DNA of 64,000 nt, from NCBI GenBank assembly GCA_021730945.1, contig JAKFYH010000025.1, positions 46,619 to 110,618 of the forward strand, given 5' to 3'. The notes beneath the pieces were generated by a model. The model ran no database searches. It had not been told where the DNA came from and was given only the letters and a program-made list of their open reading frames with translations. The position numbers and the translations under genes were made by a program. Source of the stretch: Acidobacteriota bacterium. GTDB lineage: Bacteria > Acidobacteriota > Vicinamibacteria > Vicinamibacterales > UBA2999. Each line of letters begins with the position of its first letter. Positions within the stretch are counted from its first letter, which is position 1. Shown here piece by piece: positions 33,177 through 41,042 of the stretch.

Positions 33177-36100
33177 TCACCGGCGTGGCGAGGGACCAAT
33201 CACCGATCGGTCGACCGTGCCGCCGAAGTGGTCGGCGACAATCGCGGCGATGCGGGCTTCGGCGTCGTGAATCTCCGCCGTGGTGCCGCGATGGTGTCCG
33301 GCAAAGGCCACCAGCACGATCGGCGTCCCCTTCACCCACATGATGCCGGCATCGTTGGCCACCCACGGCTGCCCGTCACCGGTCTTGTGCGCGATCTCGA
33401 TGTCGGCGCCCAGGTAGCGCGGAAAGCGATTGTTCACCTGCTGGCGCTTGAGGATCGACACCATCAGCGCCGAGGCATCCTTCGACACCAGCTCGCCCCT
33501 GGCCATCAGCGAGAACAGCTGTCCCGTTTCCCGCGCCGTGCTGCGGCCGAAGAACAGGCCGGTGTCTTCGATCACCGTGCGAAAGGCCTCGCTGACTGCC
33601 GCGTCGCCGTAGTTGGCGAATGGAAACCCGACAGTGCGGTCGCCGCCGGCGTCGCGGTAGGTGGGATCCAACTGCGACAGCCAGAGCCGGTCCCACTCGA
33701 GATCCGAGAACCGCAGCATGGTGTTGGGCAAGCCCAGGCGCGCCATCAGGCGTGTCACCTCGTCACGGCCCACCAGGTCGCCCAGCGCGTCGGTGGCTTC
33801 GTTGTCGCTGATCACGATCATCAACGTGAGGAGGTCCTTCACGGTGGGCTGGAGCCCCGGGTCGAGAGCGTAGAGCACGCCTGACGGGATCCGCCGCTGG
33901 TCGGCGGTCAGCGTGATGCGATCCGTGAGCGACAGCCGGCCGTCGCGCACCCGCTCGAGCACGGCCGCCATCAACGGCACTTTGATCACGCTGAAGGTTT
34001 CGTAGGGCGAGTCGGCATCGATGGCGACTCGCTCGCCGGTCGCGACGTTCTCGACGTAAATGGCCAGGCGGCCGTCGACTTCGTCGCGCACCTGCCGCAG
34101 ACGTGATTCGAGCGACGTGGCCACGGCGCCGGCCGGCAGCTCCGCGGCGGCGGCGTCGGCGAGCGCGGTGTTACGCGCGAGGGCGTCGGCCACCAGCGAG
34201 AGCTGGGCGGCCGCCCGCGTCCAGTCGGCTTGTTCGGCGGCTTCGGTGATGCCGGGCAGGGTCATGGCGGCGTAGGTGTAGCGCGGGGCATACAGCAGAT
34301 GCTTGAACCACGGCCGTCCGGGAATTCCTTCATCGTGCAACCAGTTCTGTTCGAACTGCCGCAGGCTGCGGTTGACGCGGCTGGCGGCCTCGCGCGACGG
34401 TCCGCCCGTGGCCAGCGTCGCTTCAAGGCGCGCGTTCAATCTCCGGCCAGAGGCGCGAAGCGCCTTCACCCCGCTGACCAGCCGCGAGAGGTCGAGGTGA
34501 TCGCCGGCGCCCGGGATGGCGTCGAGGCTGCGGACAAATTCTCGCACGGACCCCGCGTACGACTCCACGTCGAGCGGCAGAATCTCGGCGTTGGCGAGCC
34601 GCAGCGCCAACGAGCCCCAGAGCTCGGTCATCAACTGGTGGTAGCGGTAGCCGGGATCGCCAATCTTCTCGATCCAGTAGTGACTGTCGTAGGCGGAGTG
34701 GTAGACGCCGTATGGGCCGGTGAATCCCATTTCGATCACCGGCAGCCCGACATGGTTGATGAACACCGTGTGGTCCGAACCGCTGCCAATCTTCGTGACG
34801 GCCAGCGCCTGGTCGGGCAGCGCTCCTTCCTTCGGGCCGTCGCTGCCGCCCTCGGGGCGCCGCCACGCTTCGTAGAGCGACACGCCGGACGGATCGCGCA
34901 ACTCCTTGGTCAGCTCCACCACCATCGGTGCCAGCGACCCTACCGCCGACAGGTCAAGCCGCGGTCCTGATGCGGACGAATCGACGTTGAGATAGGCGAC
35001 CGCTTTCTGCTTGAGCTCCGCGGCAAACTGCTCCCCCCATTCGGTGGAGCCGGTCAGCGTGACCTCTTCGCCGTCCCAGGCGCAGAACACCAGCGTCCGC
35101 TTCGGGCGCGTGCCTTCCTGCTTGAGCCGGCCGAGCGACTTGGTGAGCTCCATCATCGACGCGGTGCCGCTCGAGGGGTCGACGCCGCCAAAGACCCAGG
35201 CATCGTGATGATTGCCGAGCACCACCCACTCGTCGGGCAGCTCGCTGCCGGTGATGCGCCCTTCGACCACGTAGTTGGGCTGCACGTCGGTGCGCATGTC
35301 GATCTGCAGGCGCATGCGCGCCGCCTCGCCGCCCAGTCGATACTCGATTGGCAGCGCGCCTTTCCATTCGGCCGGCGCCAGCGGTCCCCCCAGCCGTTCG
35401 AGAATCGGTTGGATGTCGCGATACGACATCGGCATGGCCATGATCTTCGGCACTGACACCGCATCGGCGATGGGAATGCGCTTGGCGCCGGGCGTCGATG
35501 CCCATCCCGGTGTCAGCGGGTCGCCTGGCACCAGGTAGTCGTAGGCGATGCCGCCACGCTGGAAGTGGCTGGCCGGTCCCCACGGCCCGGTGGGGAACAC
35601 CTCGCCCTTCACGTGGCCGTCCTCCTGCGGATCCGAGTAGACAATCATCGCTGCCGCACCTTCCCGCTCGGCGGTGAGCGCCTTGAAGCCGCGATAGCTG
35701 TAGGGGTTCGAGTAACGGACGATGACGATCTTGCCCTTGGGATCGATGCCATTACGGCGCAGCAGGTCGTAGTCGGCGGGATTGCCGCTGTTGGCGTAGA
35801 CCACCGGCGCGGTGACGTCGCCGGAGGCCGAGAACGACAACCACGCGCCGCTGATGGCCTTCTGCGACGAGTCCGGATCTTCCTTGTAGGGATCCTCCCG
35901 CAGCGACGGCACGTAGCGGATCGGCGCCACCAGTTCGGCGCGGACCCTTCTCGGATTGGACGACAGCACGTCGTATCGCCGGACCACCACCTCGTCCAGG
36001 CCTTGCGCCTTCCACTGGGCGGCGATGTGGTTGGCGACCTCGAGGGTGCGCGGAGAAGTGGCCGGATGCGGCTCGGCGGTGAAGTAGCGGTGCCACGCCT

Positions 36101-36278
36101 TGATCGAGTCGGCGGTTGGCAGCTCGCGCAGGCGACGCTCGGTGGTGCGCTGGGCCGCCGAGCCGTCGGCCGAAAAGCCGCGAATGGGTGGCGGCGTGGC
36201 GCGGTCCTGGGCGCCGGGCGCCGCGACGAAGAGGACGATGGCGGCGAGCGAGGCGGCGAGTGGACGATGGGAAACCAT
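33177..36278 (-). CDS. M28 (GCPII-like) metallopeptidase fused to SxxK serine hydrolase (class A beta-lactamase fold)
   Basis: A 1033-residue exported fusion. Signal peptide 1-23 (ending APGAQ); ATG 36278 follows AAGGAG. Residues 50-700 are a glutamate-carboxypeptidase-II-like peptidase: PA domain at about 150-260, zinc ligands H357, D367, E405, D433 and H527 with general base E404, dimerisation domain about 560-705. Residues 720-1033 are a class A beta-lactamase/DD-peptidase-fold hydrolase with S763-V-I-K766, S824-D-N826 and K965-T-G967, all three canonical motifs. A clear class A omega-loop ExxLN Glu is not seen near residue 860, so a true beta-lactamase is doubtful; a D-peptidase, amidase or esterase is as likely. 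It converges on the deacylase gene with a 22-bp gap. Confidence 0.88.
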   Translation of the reverse strand: MVSHRPLAASLAAIVLFVAAPGAQDRATPPPIRGFSADGSAAQRTTERRLRELPTADSIKAWHRYFTAEPHPATSPRTLEVANHIAAQWKAQGLDEVVVRRYDVLSSNPRRVRAELVAPIRYVPSLREDPYKEDPDSSQKAISGAWLSFSASGDVTAPVVYANSGNPADYDLLRRNGIDPKGKIVIVRYSNPYSYRGFKALTAEREGAAAMIVYSDPQEDGHVKGEVFPTGPWGPASHFQRGGIAYDYLVPGDPLTPGWASTPGAKRIPIADAVSVPKIMAMPMSYRDIQPILERLGGPLAPAEWKGALPIEYRLGGEAARMRLQIDMRTDVQPNYVVEGRITGSELPDEWVVLGNHHDAWVFGGVDPSSGTASMMELTKSLGRLKQEGTRPKRTLVFCAWDGEEVTLTGSTEWGEQFAAELKQKAVAYLNVDSSASGPRLDLSAVGSLAPMVVELTKELRDPSGVSLYEAWRRPEGGSDGPKEGALPDQALAVTKIGSGSDHTVFINHVGLPVIEMGFTGPYGVYHSAYDSHYWIEKIGDPGYRYHQLMTELWGSLALRLANAEILPLDVESYAGSVREFVRSLDAIPGAGDHLDLSRLVSGVKALRASGRRLNARLEATLATGGPSREAASRVNRSLRQFEQNWLHDEGIPGRPWFKHLLYAPRYTYAAMTLPGITEAAEQADWTRAAAQLSLVADALARNTALADAAAAELPAGAVATSLESRLRQVRDEVDGRLAIYVENVATGERVAIDADSPYETFSVIKVPLMAAVLERVRDGRLSLTDRITLTADQRRIPSGVLYALDPGLQPTVKDLLTLMIVISDNEATDALGDLVGRDEVTRLMARLGLPNTMLRFSDLEWDRLWLSQLDPTYRDAGGDRTVGFPFANYGDAAVSEAFRTVIEDTGLFFGRSTARETGQLFSLMARGELVSKDASALMVSILKRQQVNNRFPRYLGADIEIAHKTGDGQPWVANDAGIMWVKGTPIVLVAFAGHHRGTTAEIHDAEARIAAIVADHFGGTVDRSVIGPSPRR

Positions 36279-36327
36279 CAGGACTCCTTCACGTGACCAG
36301 GCCCCTGACTACCGCCACGGGTGCCCA

Positions 36328-37077
36328 CTAGTACAGCGGCGCCAGCATGGCACCGAGCCAGGCCAGCGACGTGCTTAGTATCTGCCCGGCCGCGGTCGGC
36401 GTGGCGACAATCACGCTGCCTTCGACGAACACGGAAAGGGGGAGACCCCAGCGATAGATCGGATGGACGCCTTCCCCGCGCCGCCACTCGATCAGGATGG
36501 CCGCCACCACGATGAGGTTGGGAAGAAGAATTCCGCCGACACCTGCCATTGGCCCAAAGCCGATGGCCCGGCCCAACACGCGGAAACCCGCCGCCCCAAG
36601 GGCCGCGGTGCTCGCGAGCAGGATCAGCCGCTTGTGGACATCCCTTTTCTTTCGAAAGAGCAGAGCGAGGGCATAGAACACCACGAACAGGACAAGGGTG
36701 ATGAAGATTGCCGGCCCGAGGAACTTCCAGAACGGCGACCCGTCTGGTTGCTGCGCCGACTCCATCTGGACCCCGATGACCACCATACCGGTGAAGGTCA
36801 TCACGGCGGCGAGCGCGATGCTGGCATAGCCGGCTGCCCGGTGGAGTCGGAGCCGGCCGGCGGCGATCAGGCCTGCCTGGAAGGGGAGTAGGAGGTACCA
36901 GGCGAAGAAGCTCCACCCATGGAGATGGACGGTCGGCGAGACCGCAGGGTACTCGCCCGCCAACAAGGGGCCGAAGTAGGTGAACGAGAATCCGAGCAAC
37001 GTCACGATGCTGGCTGAGAGGCACAGCCAGAGATAGTGGGACCCTCGTTTCGCTGGGCGAGCGGGTGGGCGCGTCAT
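36328..37077 (-). CDS. Seven-helix hypothetical membrane protein (A)
   Basis: A 249-residue integral membrane protein with about seven hydrophobic helices and little else. The short motif HLHGWSFFAWYLLLPFQ near residue 47 and RLRLHRAAGYASI near residue 75 mirror blocks in the neighbouring upstream protein (HAHALLGTLWLVMLILQ, SRHLHRIVGRTSL), so the two are paralogues. The conserved His residues could bind heme or metal, but no family is recognised with confidence. ATG 37077 overlaps the stop of the upstream gene (ATGA), so both proteins are probably made in equal amounts and may form a heterodimer. Confidence 0.7.
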   Translation of the reverse strand: MTRPPARPAKRGSHYLWLCLSASIVTLLGFSFTYFGPLLAGEYPAVSPTVHLHGWSFFAWYLLLPFQAGLIAAGRLRLHRAAGYASIALAAVMTFTGMVVIGVQMESAQQPDGSPFWKFLGPAIFITLVLFVVFYALALLFRKKRDVHKRLILLASTAALGAAGFRVLGRAIGFGPMAGVGGILLPNLIVVAAILIEWRRGEGVHPIYRWGLPLSVFVEGSVIVATPTAAGQILSTSLAWLGAMLAPLY

Positions 37078-37769
37078 GTCAGTGGGAGCATACGGAACCA
37101 GTCAACCAACGACAACCAGATACCGGAATATGGGACCGCAAAGAGGAGTGCGAGGGTTGCGACCGCCCCGATGCAGTAGTTTCGATACCAGGTGCGGCCG
37201 GGCGCCTGCAGCGGCAGCGACGTCACAAGTAATGACATTGCGGCCGCGATTAACGTGAAGGTGATGCCTTGGTAGAGATCTTCTGACGGCAGCGGCGGCA
37301 GGTAGAAGAGCATGATGCGGGCGAGCACCGGGTCAATCACCAGCAGCGCAGTGGACAACATGAAGCGCGCATGAACCGGGGTTGATCTTCTCCAATAGAA
37401 GCCCAGGACACAGGCGGTCGCAAAGAGGAGCGCGACAGACAGGGGAAGGTAGATGTAGATGCCATCCCTCGCAAACGTGTCTTCGCTCATTCGGCTGACG
37501 CGGAAGTGAGTCAGCAGCAAGCCAGACACGACGAAGCCGAGCGCAAGCAATAGTGACGTTCGTCCGACAATTCGATGCAGGTGCCTGGAGCCGCGAAGCA
37601 CCAGGATTGGTTGGAGGATCAGCATCACCAGCCACAGCGTGCCTAGTAGCGCATGGGCGTGTGTGTAGCGGTCGATCGTCGTCCAGGGCTGCGACAGATA
37701 CATCGGCCAGAAAGCCACTGCTGCCAGCAGGAGCAGCCCGAACGTGAAGAGCGGTGTGGATCGACTCAT
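37074..37769 (-). CDS. Seven-helix hypothetical membrane protein (B)
   Basis: A 231-residue integral membrane protein, paralogous to the protein encoded immediately downstream. Helices cover most of the chain; YTHAHALLGTLWLVML near residue 35 and RHLHRIVGRTSLLLALG near residue 62 carry paired His residues at positions matching the neighbour. RRSTPVHARFMLSTALLVIDPVLAR near residue 127 parallels RKKRDVHKRLILLASTAAL in the partner. The function is not known. It lies between the integron cassette-like region and the M28 fusion gene; the DUF2200 gene ends 27 bp upstream, so readthrough from the cassette array is possible. Confidence 0.7.
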   Translation of the reverse strand: MSRSTPLFTFGLLLLAAVAFWPMYLSQPWTTIDRYTHAHALLGTLWLVMLILQPILVLRGSRHLHRIVGRTSLLLALGFVVSGLLLTHFRVSRMSEDTFARDGIYIYLPLSVALLFATACVLGFYWRRSTPVHARFMLSTALLVIDPVLARIMLFYLPPLPSEDLYQGITFTLIAAAMSLLVTSLPLQAPGRTWYRNYCIGAVATLALLFAVPYSGIWLSLVDWFRMLPLT

Positions 37770-37796
37770 GGTGGATCACGCGATTGAACGCGCGGA

Positions 37797-38147
37797 TCAC
37801 TGGCGCAGGATCTTGTCCATGGGCCGGCCCTTCGCCAACTCGTCCACCAGCTTGTCCATGTACCGGATCTCCCGCATCAGCGGGTTGTCGATCTCCTCAA
37901 TGCGGACGCCGCAGATGACACCCGTGATCTTGCGGCGATTGGGATGGAGCGATGGTGCGGTCTGGAAGAACGTCTCGAAGTCCGTCTTCTGCGCGATCTG
38001 CGCCGCCAAAGCCTGCGGGCTGTAGCCTGTCAGCCAGCAGATGACTGCGTCTACCTCTTGTTTGCTGCGCCCCTTCTTCTCTGCCTTCTGGAGGTAGTGC
38101 GGATAGACGCTGGCGAACGACATCTTGAAGATCCGGTGCGTATCCAT
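37797..38147 (-). CDS. DUF2200 domain-containing protein (cassette gene)
   Basis: A 116-residue cytoplasmic protein that closely matches the DUF2200 family across its whole length: [52 protein letters not shown] and the terminal [19 protein letters not shown]. The function of the family is unknown; members are often on mobile or cassette DNA. ATG 38147 is set by homology and has GAGGA upstream; the frame is open further back to 38360, but that stretch is attC sequence. It is the last cassette-like gene of the array, with no attC visible after its stop codon. Confidence 0.85.
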   Translation of the reverse strand: MDTHRIFKMSFASVYPHYLQKAEKKGRSKQEVDAVICWLTGYSPQALAAQIAQKTDFETFFQTAPSLHPNRRKITGVICGVRIEEIDNPLMREIRYMDKLVDELAKGRPMDKILRQ

Positions 38148-38159
38148 GGGTTCCTCAGA

Positions 38160-38221
38160 ACGGCCGAGCCGTGTCGCCGCTGCCAACGCTTGCCCCTCGT
38201 CGGCTGCAGTGGCTGTTAGCC
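38160..38221 (-). repeat. attC-like site C (degenerate)
   Basis: On the plus strand the arm GCCCCTCGTCGGCTGCAGTGGC (38192-38213, two changes from the other sites) is followed by GTTAGCC (38215-38221), a near-consensus R box. The opposite arm is decayed (CGAGCCGTGTCGCCGC region, 38165-38181). It lies between the RDD stop (38252) and the DUF2200 start (38147), where a cassette boundary is expected. Confidence 0.6.
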
Positions 38222-38251
38222 TGCAATCTTCGCAGAAGTCGAAACCGTCGG

Positions 38252-38707
38252 TTATCGCTCGCGACTTGGATGACCCACTGCCCGGACGACTCGGGTGCCG
38301 GCGAGCTGGTCGTGAATGCCTCGGTAAAGCGGATTCGACCGGATCGTCACGATGATCCACAACCAGGCAGCGAGGGCAAGGAAGGGCCCGGCGAAGGGAA
38401 TTGCGCCCAACACCGTGAAAGCCTCCCGGGTCAGTGCACGCCGGAAGGACGTCCGCTCTCCGTCGTCGCCGATGACCCGCAAGCCCATCACCAGTTTGCC
38501 CAGAGTGGCGCCGGCAAGGACGTCGAGGACCGCGAAGTACGCGAGGACGACCACAGCGATCAGGAGCAGCCAGTCGAAGCCGAATCCGATCAACATGCCG
38601 AGCGCGGCACCGATGGCCCCCAGAACCAAGCCGTCCATTACGCGCGCAATGAGGCGGATCGGCCAGTCAGCAAGGGCCGACGAACTGCCGGACGAGTTGT
38701 CGGACAA
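38252..38707 (-). CDS. RDD family membrane protein (cassette gene)
   Basis: A 151-residue protein of the RDD family, with three transmembrane helices. [15 protein letters not shown] near residue 21 carries the Arg-Asp pair, [16 protein letters not shown] near residue 69 the conserved glycine-lysine loop, and [12 protein letters not shown] at the end the second Asp motif. RDD proteins have been proposed as ion or small-molecule transporters, but the role here is unknown. The start is TTG 38707, supported by GGAGGT 7 nt upstream. It is flanked on both sides by attC-like sites, in the orientation expected for a cassette; single membrane-protein cassettes are common. Confidence 0.82.
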   Translation of the reverse strand: MSDNSSGSSSALADWPIRLIARVMDGLVLGAIGAALGMLIGFGFDWLLLIAVVVLAYFAVLDVLAGATLGKLVMGLRVIGDDGERTSFRRALTREAFTVLGAIPFAGPFLALAAWLWIIVTIRSNPLYRGIHDQLAGTRVVRAVGHPSRER

Positions 38708-38844
38708 GAGGAACCTCCAAGGTTTAGCCTTACGAAATCAAGGTCGTCAGCTCGAGAACGCCAGGCATAGTGACGGATCTATGCCACCGATTCCCGTGAC
38801 TCGCCTCACGGAACCTCCGTTTGCACCCGGGATGTGGATCCTCC

Positions 38845-38943
38845 GTTCTGACGCATGGCCGCTCAGCCGCGAGCGGCGGTTTAGGTACTCTAGTGCGTCA
38901 GAAGTTGCCGCCGCTCGTCGGCTGCAGCGGCTGGCTAGCTGGC
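38845..38943 (-). repeat. attC-like site B
   Basis: Arms GCCGCTCAGCCGCGAGCGGC (38858-38877) and a 22-nt partner (38910-38931) pair with two single-base bulges, identical to site A. The outer boxes are degenerate: GCGTCAGAAC (minus sense) instead of GTTRRRY and GCTAGCC instead of RYYYAAC. It overlaps the last codons of the small gene ending at 38935. Confidence 0.72.
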
Positions 38944-39171
38944 TCTTTCGAACGCGAGAATGCGTTTCTTCACGGCCTGCGGAAGAGCCACAAATGCGAA
39001 CTGACCCTTCGCGAACAGGTAATCTTCGCCACTTTCGTCGATGACTCGCAGCAAGTCGTCTTTAGCGGCGCGAGCGTCCGGAATAATGCGATACACCTTG
39101 CCCAGAATGAGCGATGCCTCACTCCCGGTGTTGTCGAGACACAGCGCAAATCGCTTGGTTACTCGTCTCAT
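38935..39171 (-). CDS. Small conserved cassette protein (78 aa)
   Basis: A 78-residue soluble protein. The pattern RFALCLDNTGSEASLILGKVYRIIPD, then DDLLRVIDESGEDYLFAKGQFAFVALP, resembles a widespread group of small proteins with the signature RVxDESGEDYLYP that forms a compact beta-barrel-like fold; function unknown. Such genes are frequent in integron cassettes and accessory DNA. ATG 39171 overlaps the stop of the upstream partner (ATGA), so the two are coupled. The stop lies inside the edge of attC-like site B, as expected for a cassette whose attC follows the gene directly. Confidence 0.75.
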   Translation of the reverse strand: MRRVTKRFALCLDNTGSEASLILGKVYRIIPDARAAKDDLLRVIDESGEDYLFAKGQFAFVALPQAVKKRILAFERAS

Positions 39172-39407
39172 GGCTTATTTAGGTACCGCTTGATCTTGAA
39201 GTCTCGTTTGCCGACCCCGTGGGCTTCATACCAATGTAGCTCGACCCGCCGCAGTTTGCCATTCGGGAGGCGAATGCTCGCATTGCCCTTTCGTTTGCGC
39301 CACCGGCCGCGACCGTGGACTTTCCGAAGAAATGCCTGAATCTTGACGCCGGAGCCGGTCGCGATGGTCTCGACCTGTTCGATTGGCCCGACAATTTCGA
39401 ATCGCAC
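39168..39407 (-). CDS. Small basic cassette protein (79 aa)
   Basis: A 79-residue basic protein starting at GTG 39407, without a clear Shine-Dalgarno. IATGSGVKIQAFLRKVHGRGRW is followed by RVELHWYEAHGVGKRDFKIKRYL at the C-terminus. This WYEAHGxGxxxFKIKR ending is familiar from small proteins usually paired with the RVxDESGEDYLYP type, and here the pair overlaps by 4 bp. The arrangement resembles a toxin-antitoxin or two-component small complex, but no known toxin fold can be named. It begins 41 nt after attC-like site A, where a cassette's first gene is expected. Confidence 0.7.
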   Translation of the reverse strand: MRFEIVGPIEQVETIATGSGVKIQAFLRKVHGRGRWRKRKGNASIRLPNGKLRRVELHWYEAHGVGKRDFKIKRYLNKP

Positions 39408-39447
39408 AGCCGGATTCTGATTGAGAACCAGCTAATCAGCAAGACCA

Positions 39448-39542
39448 GCTAACGCCCTGCCGCTCAGCCGCGAGCGGCGGGCACCGTCACGCGAAGGAGT
39501 CTAATGCATCTGCCGCTCGTCGGCTGCAGCGGCTTGTTAGGC
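39448..39542 (-). repeat. attC-like site A (best preserved)
   Basis: In the minus sense the site starts with GCCTAAC (39536-39542, a perfect RYYYAAC box) and ends GCGTTAGC (39448-39455), a near GTTRRRY. The inner arms at 39512-39533 (22 nt) and 39459-39478 (20 nt) are complementary except for one unpaired G and one unpaired A on the longer arm. Paired arms with extrahelical bases are the structural hallmark of integron attC recombination sites. Total length is 95 bp, within the usual range. Confidence 0.8.
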
Positions 39543-39548
39543 TGCCGC

Positions 39549-39659
39549 TCAGACGCGGTTGCTGAGAATAAGCCTTCGAAGCTCGTGCCGATGGCACTGC
39601 TCGCGACTCGGGGTCGGCATAGTCCGCGCCAACTCCGAAAGAAACGCCGTCACCTCGGC
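39549..39659 (-). pseudogene. Possible 3' remnant of a cassette gene
   Basis: Between the permease stop (39650) and attC-like site A a minus-strand frame of about 36 codons ends at TGA 39549-39551, only 7 bp from the attC box, where a cassette gene's stop would be expected (TAFLSELARTMP ... HELRRLILSNRV). There is no start codon or upstream part, so it may be the 3' end of a truncated cassette gene, or chance. No family is recognised. Confidence 0.25.
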
Positions 39660-40996
39660 CGCGCTCGCGATCGCCAGTACAGCCACAGCCCAATCGCGAT
39701 CGGCCCGCCCACGCCGGCCAGCATCTTCAACTCGAACACCACCACGCTGGCGACATCGTCCCCCGGCAGGAACGCCGTGATCATGCCCGCGCTCGTCACC
39801 AGCGCCCCTACGGCGCCGGCGAAGCGCTGGAGCCGGGTGGCGGTGTCGAGAGTCAGCAGGACAAGAAAGGTATAGACGAACGGCACCAGGTTGATCACCA
39901 CCGATGCCCGCAGCAGCACTTGATAGGCCTCGGCGACGCTCGACCCGGTCAACGACAACGCGGTGAGGCCCGCTGAGAGGAGCGCGCAGGTAATCAGCGC
40001 CACGTGCGGCGAGCCCCAGCGCGGATGCACGCGGCCGAGGGCCGCCGGCAGGGCGCTGTCGAGTCCGGCCACAAACGGAATGCGCGCCGGACCGGCGAAC
40101 CACGCCGACGTCGCGCCGGCGATCGACAGCGCCATCACGATGGCGATCGGCGCCACCAGCCATTCGGCGCCGGCCGCTTCGGCGCCGCGCGACACCGCCT
40201 GCATCACGCCCTGGATCGAGCCGAGCTCTCCTGACGGCACCAGCGCCAGCAGCGCATCGGTGGCCAGCAGGTACGACACAATCGCGATCGCGCCCACGAT
40301 CACGATCGAGCGCGGAATGTCGCGCTCCGGGTGCCTGACCTCGTCCGACATGGTCGACGCCAGCTCGATGCCGATGAAGGCAAAGCACATCACGCCCAGG
40401 CCGCTCGCCATGTCGAGCACCGAACCTTCGACGGCCGGTGGTGTCGCGGCCACGCCCTGCCAGCGCGCCACCATCGCCGCCACCACGAGCAGCAGCACCG
40501 TGACGAGGCTGCCCACGCCGCCGATGTTGTTGATCCACTTGCCCACGCCCATCCCGCGCACGTTCGCGACAGTGATGATTGCCAGCCAGCCGAACGCAAT
40601 GGCCGCCACGAACATCTTGCTATCGACCAGTCCGGCAGTACTCGCACCGCCGGCATAGGCGGCCACACCGGCCAGGTAGACCAGCAGGACCGGGACGTAG
40701 AACAGGTTGTTGGTCCAGTAACACCAGCCGGAAACGAACCCGTGAATGTCGCCGAAGTGGCGGCGGGCCCAGAGATACACGCCGCCTTCTCCCGGATAGC
40801 GGCGCGACAGCACGGTCACGGCAATCGCCTCGGGGATGAAGAACGCAGCGAAGGCGACCACCCACAGCAACAGCGTCGCCCGGCCGAAGCCCGCCACCGG
40901 CGGCACGGTGTTGACGTTGACGATGGCGACGGTGCCGAGCAAGACGAGATCGGTCAACCCGAGCGTTCGCGGAATTCTAAAGGGCCCGGCACTCAT
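39650..40996 (-). CDS. APC superfamily amino acid/polyamine permease
   Basis: A 448-residue permease with about twelve helices. The N-terminal RTLGLTDLVLLGTVAIVNV leads into helix 1, and YPGEGGVYLWARRHFGDIHGFVSGWCYW near residue 70 is the conserved helix 2-3 block of APC transporters. GIELASTMSDEVRHPERDIPRS near residue 200 is the second signature. Substrates are likely amino acids or amines by proton symport or antiport. ATG 40996 is preferred, but the 24-bp repeat just upstream is in frame and encodes RGAEGRVP units, so a slightly longer N-terminus cannot be excluded. It lies upstream of the cassette region and downstream of the FAD amine-oxidase-like gene, which suits an amine uptake role. 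Confidence 0.87.
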   Translation of the reverse strand: MSAGPFRIPRTLGLTDLVLLGTVAIVNVNTVPPVAGFGRATLLLWVVAFAAFFIPEAIAVTVLSRRYPGEGGVYLWARRHFGDIHGFVSGWCYWTNNLFYVPVLLVYLAGVAAYAGGASTAGLVDSKMFVAAIAFGWLAIITVANVRGMGVGKWINNIGGVGSLVTVLLLVVAAMVARWQGVAATPPAVEGSVLDMASGLGVMCFAFIGIELASTMSDEVRHPERDIPRSIVIVGAIAIVSYLLATDALLALVPSGELGSIQGVMQAVSRGAEAAGAEWLVAPIAIVMALSIAGATSAWFAGPARIPFVAGLDSALPAALGRVHPRWGSPHVALITCALLSAGLTALSLTGSSVAEAYQVLLRASVVINLVPFVYTFLVLLTLDTATRLQRFAGAVGALVTSAGMITAFLPGDDVASVVVFELKMLAGVGGPIAIGLWLYWRSRARPR

Positions 40997-40997
40997 C

Positions 40998-41042
40998 GGC
41001 ACCCGCCCTTCGGCACCCCTTGGCACCCGCCCTTCGGCACCC
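40998..41042. repeat. 24-bp period direct repeat before the permease start
   Basis: Two perfect 21-bp copies, 40998-41018 and 41022-41042, with a 24-bp period, and a third partial copy following to about 41055. The period is a multiple of three and in frame with the permease, so it could be translated as an octapeptide repeat if a non-ATG start upstream is used. It also supplies a G-rich ribosome site candidate. Confidence 0.75.

Larger units (their letters stand above)
37797..39542 (-). mobile_element. Integron gene-cassette remnant without integrase (CALIN)
   Basis: Three attC-like sites (38160-38221, 38845-38943, 39448-39542) share the arm GCCGCTCGTCGGCTGCAGCGGC or a close variant and alternate with small promoter-poor genes, all on the minus strand: the overlapping pair at 39407-38935, RDD at 38707-38252 and DUF2200 at 38147-37797. 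In the minus-strand sense each attC follows a stop codon closely, as in integron cassettes. No IntI or attI is present in the window. The best site folds with two extrahelical bases. Whether the array belongs to a mobile or a sedentary integron cannot be seen. Confidence 0.75.

Noticed and set aside
33177..34110. Calling the C-terminal domain of the M28 fusion a beta-lactamase resistance enzyme
   Set aside because: SxxK, SDN and KTG are present but the class A omega-loop Glu motif is not evident, and the domain is fused to a peptidase.
37797..39542. IS element or transposon explaining the repeated arms at 38.2, 38.9 and 39.5 kb
   Set aside because: No transposase frame lies between them, the repeats are all in the same orientation, and their arms pair internally with bulges as attC sites do.
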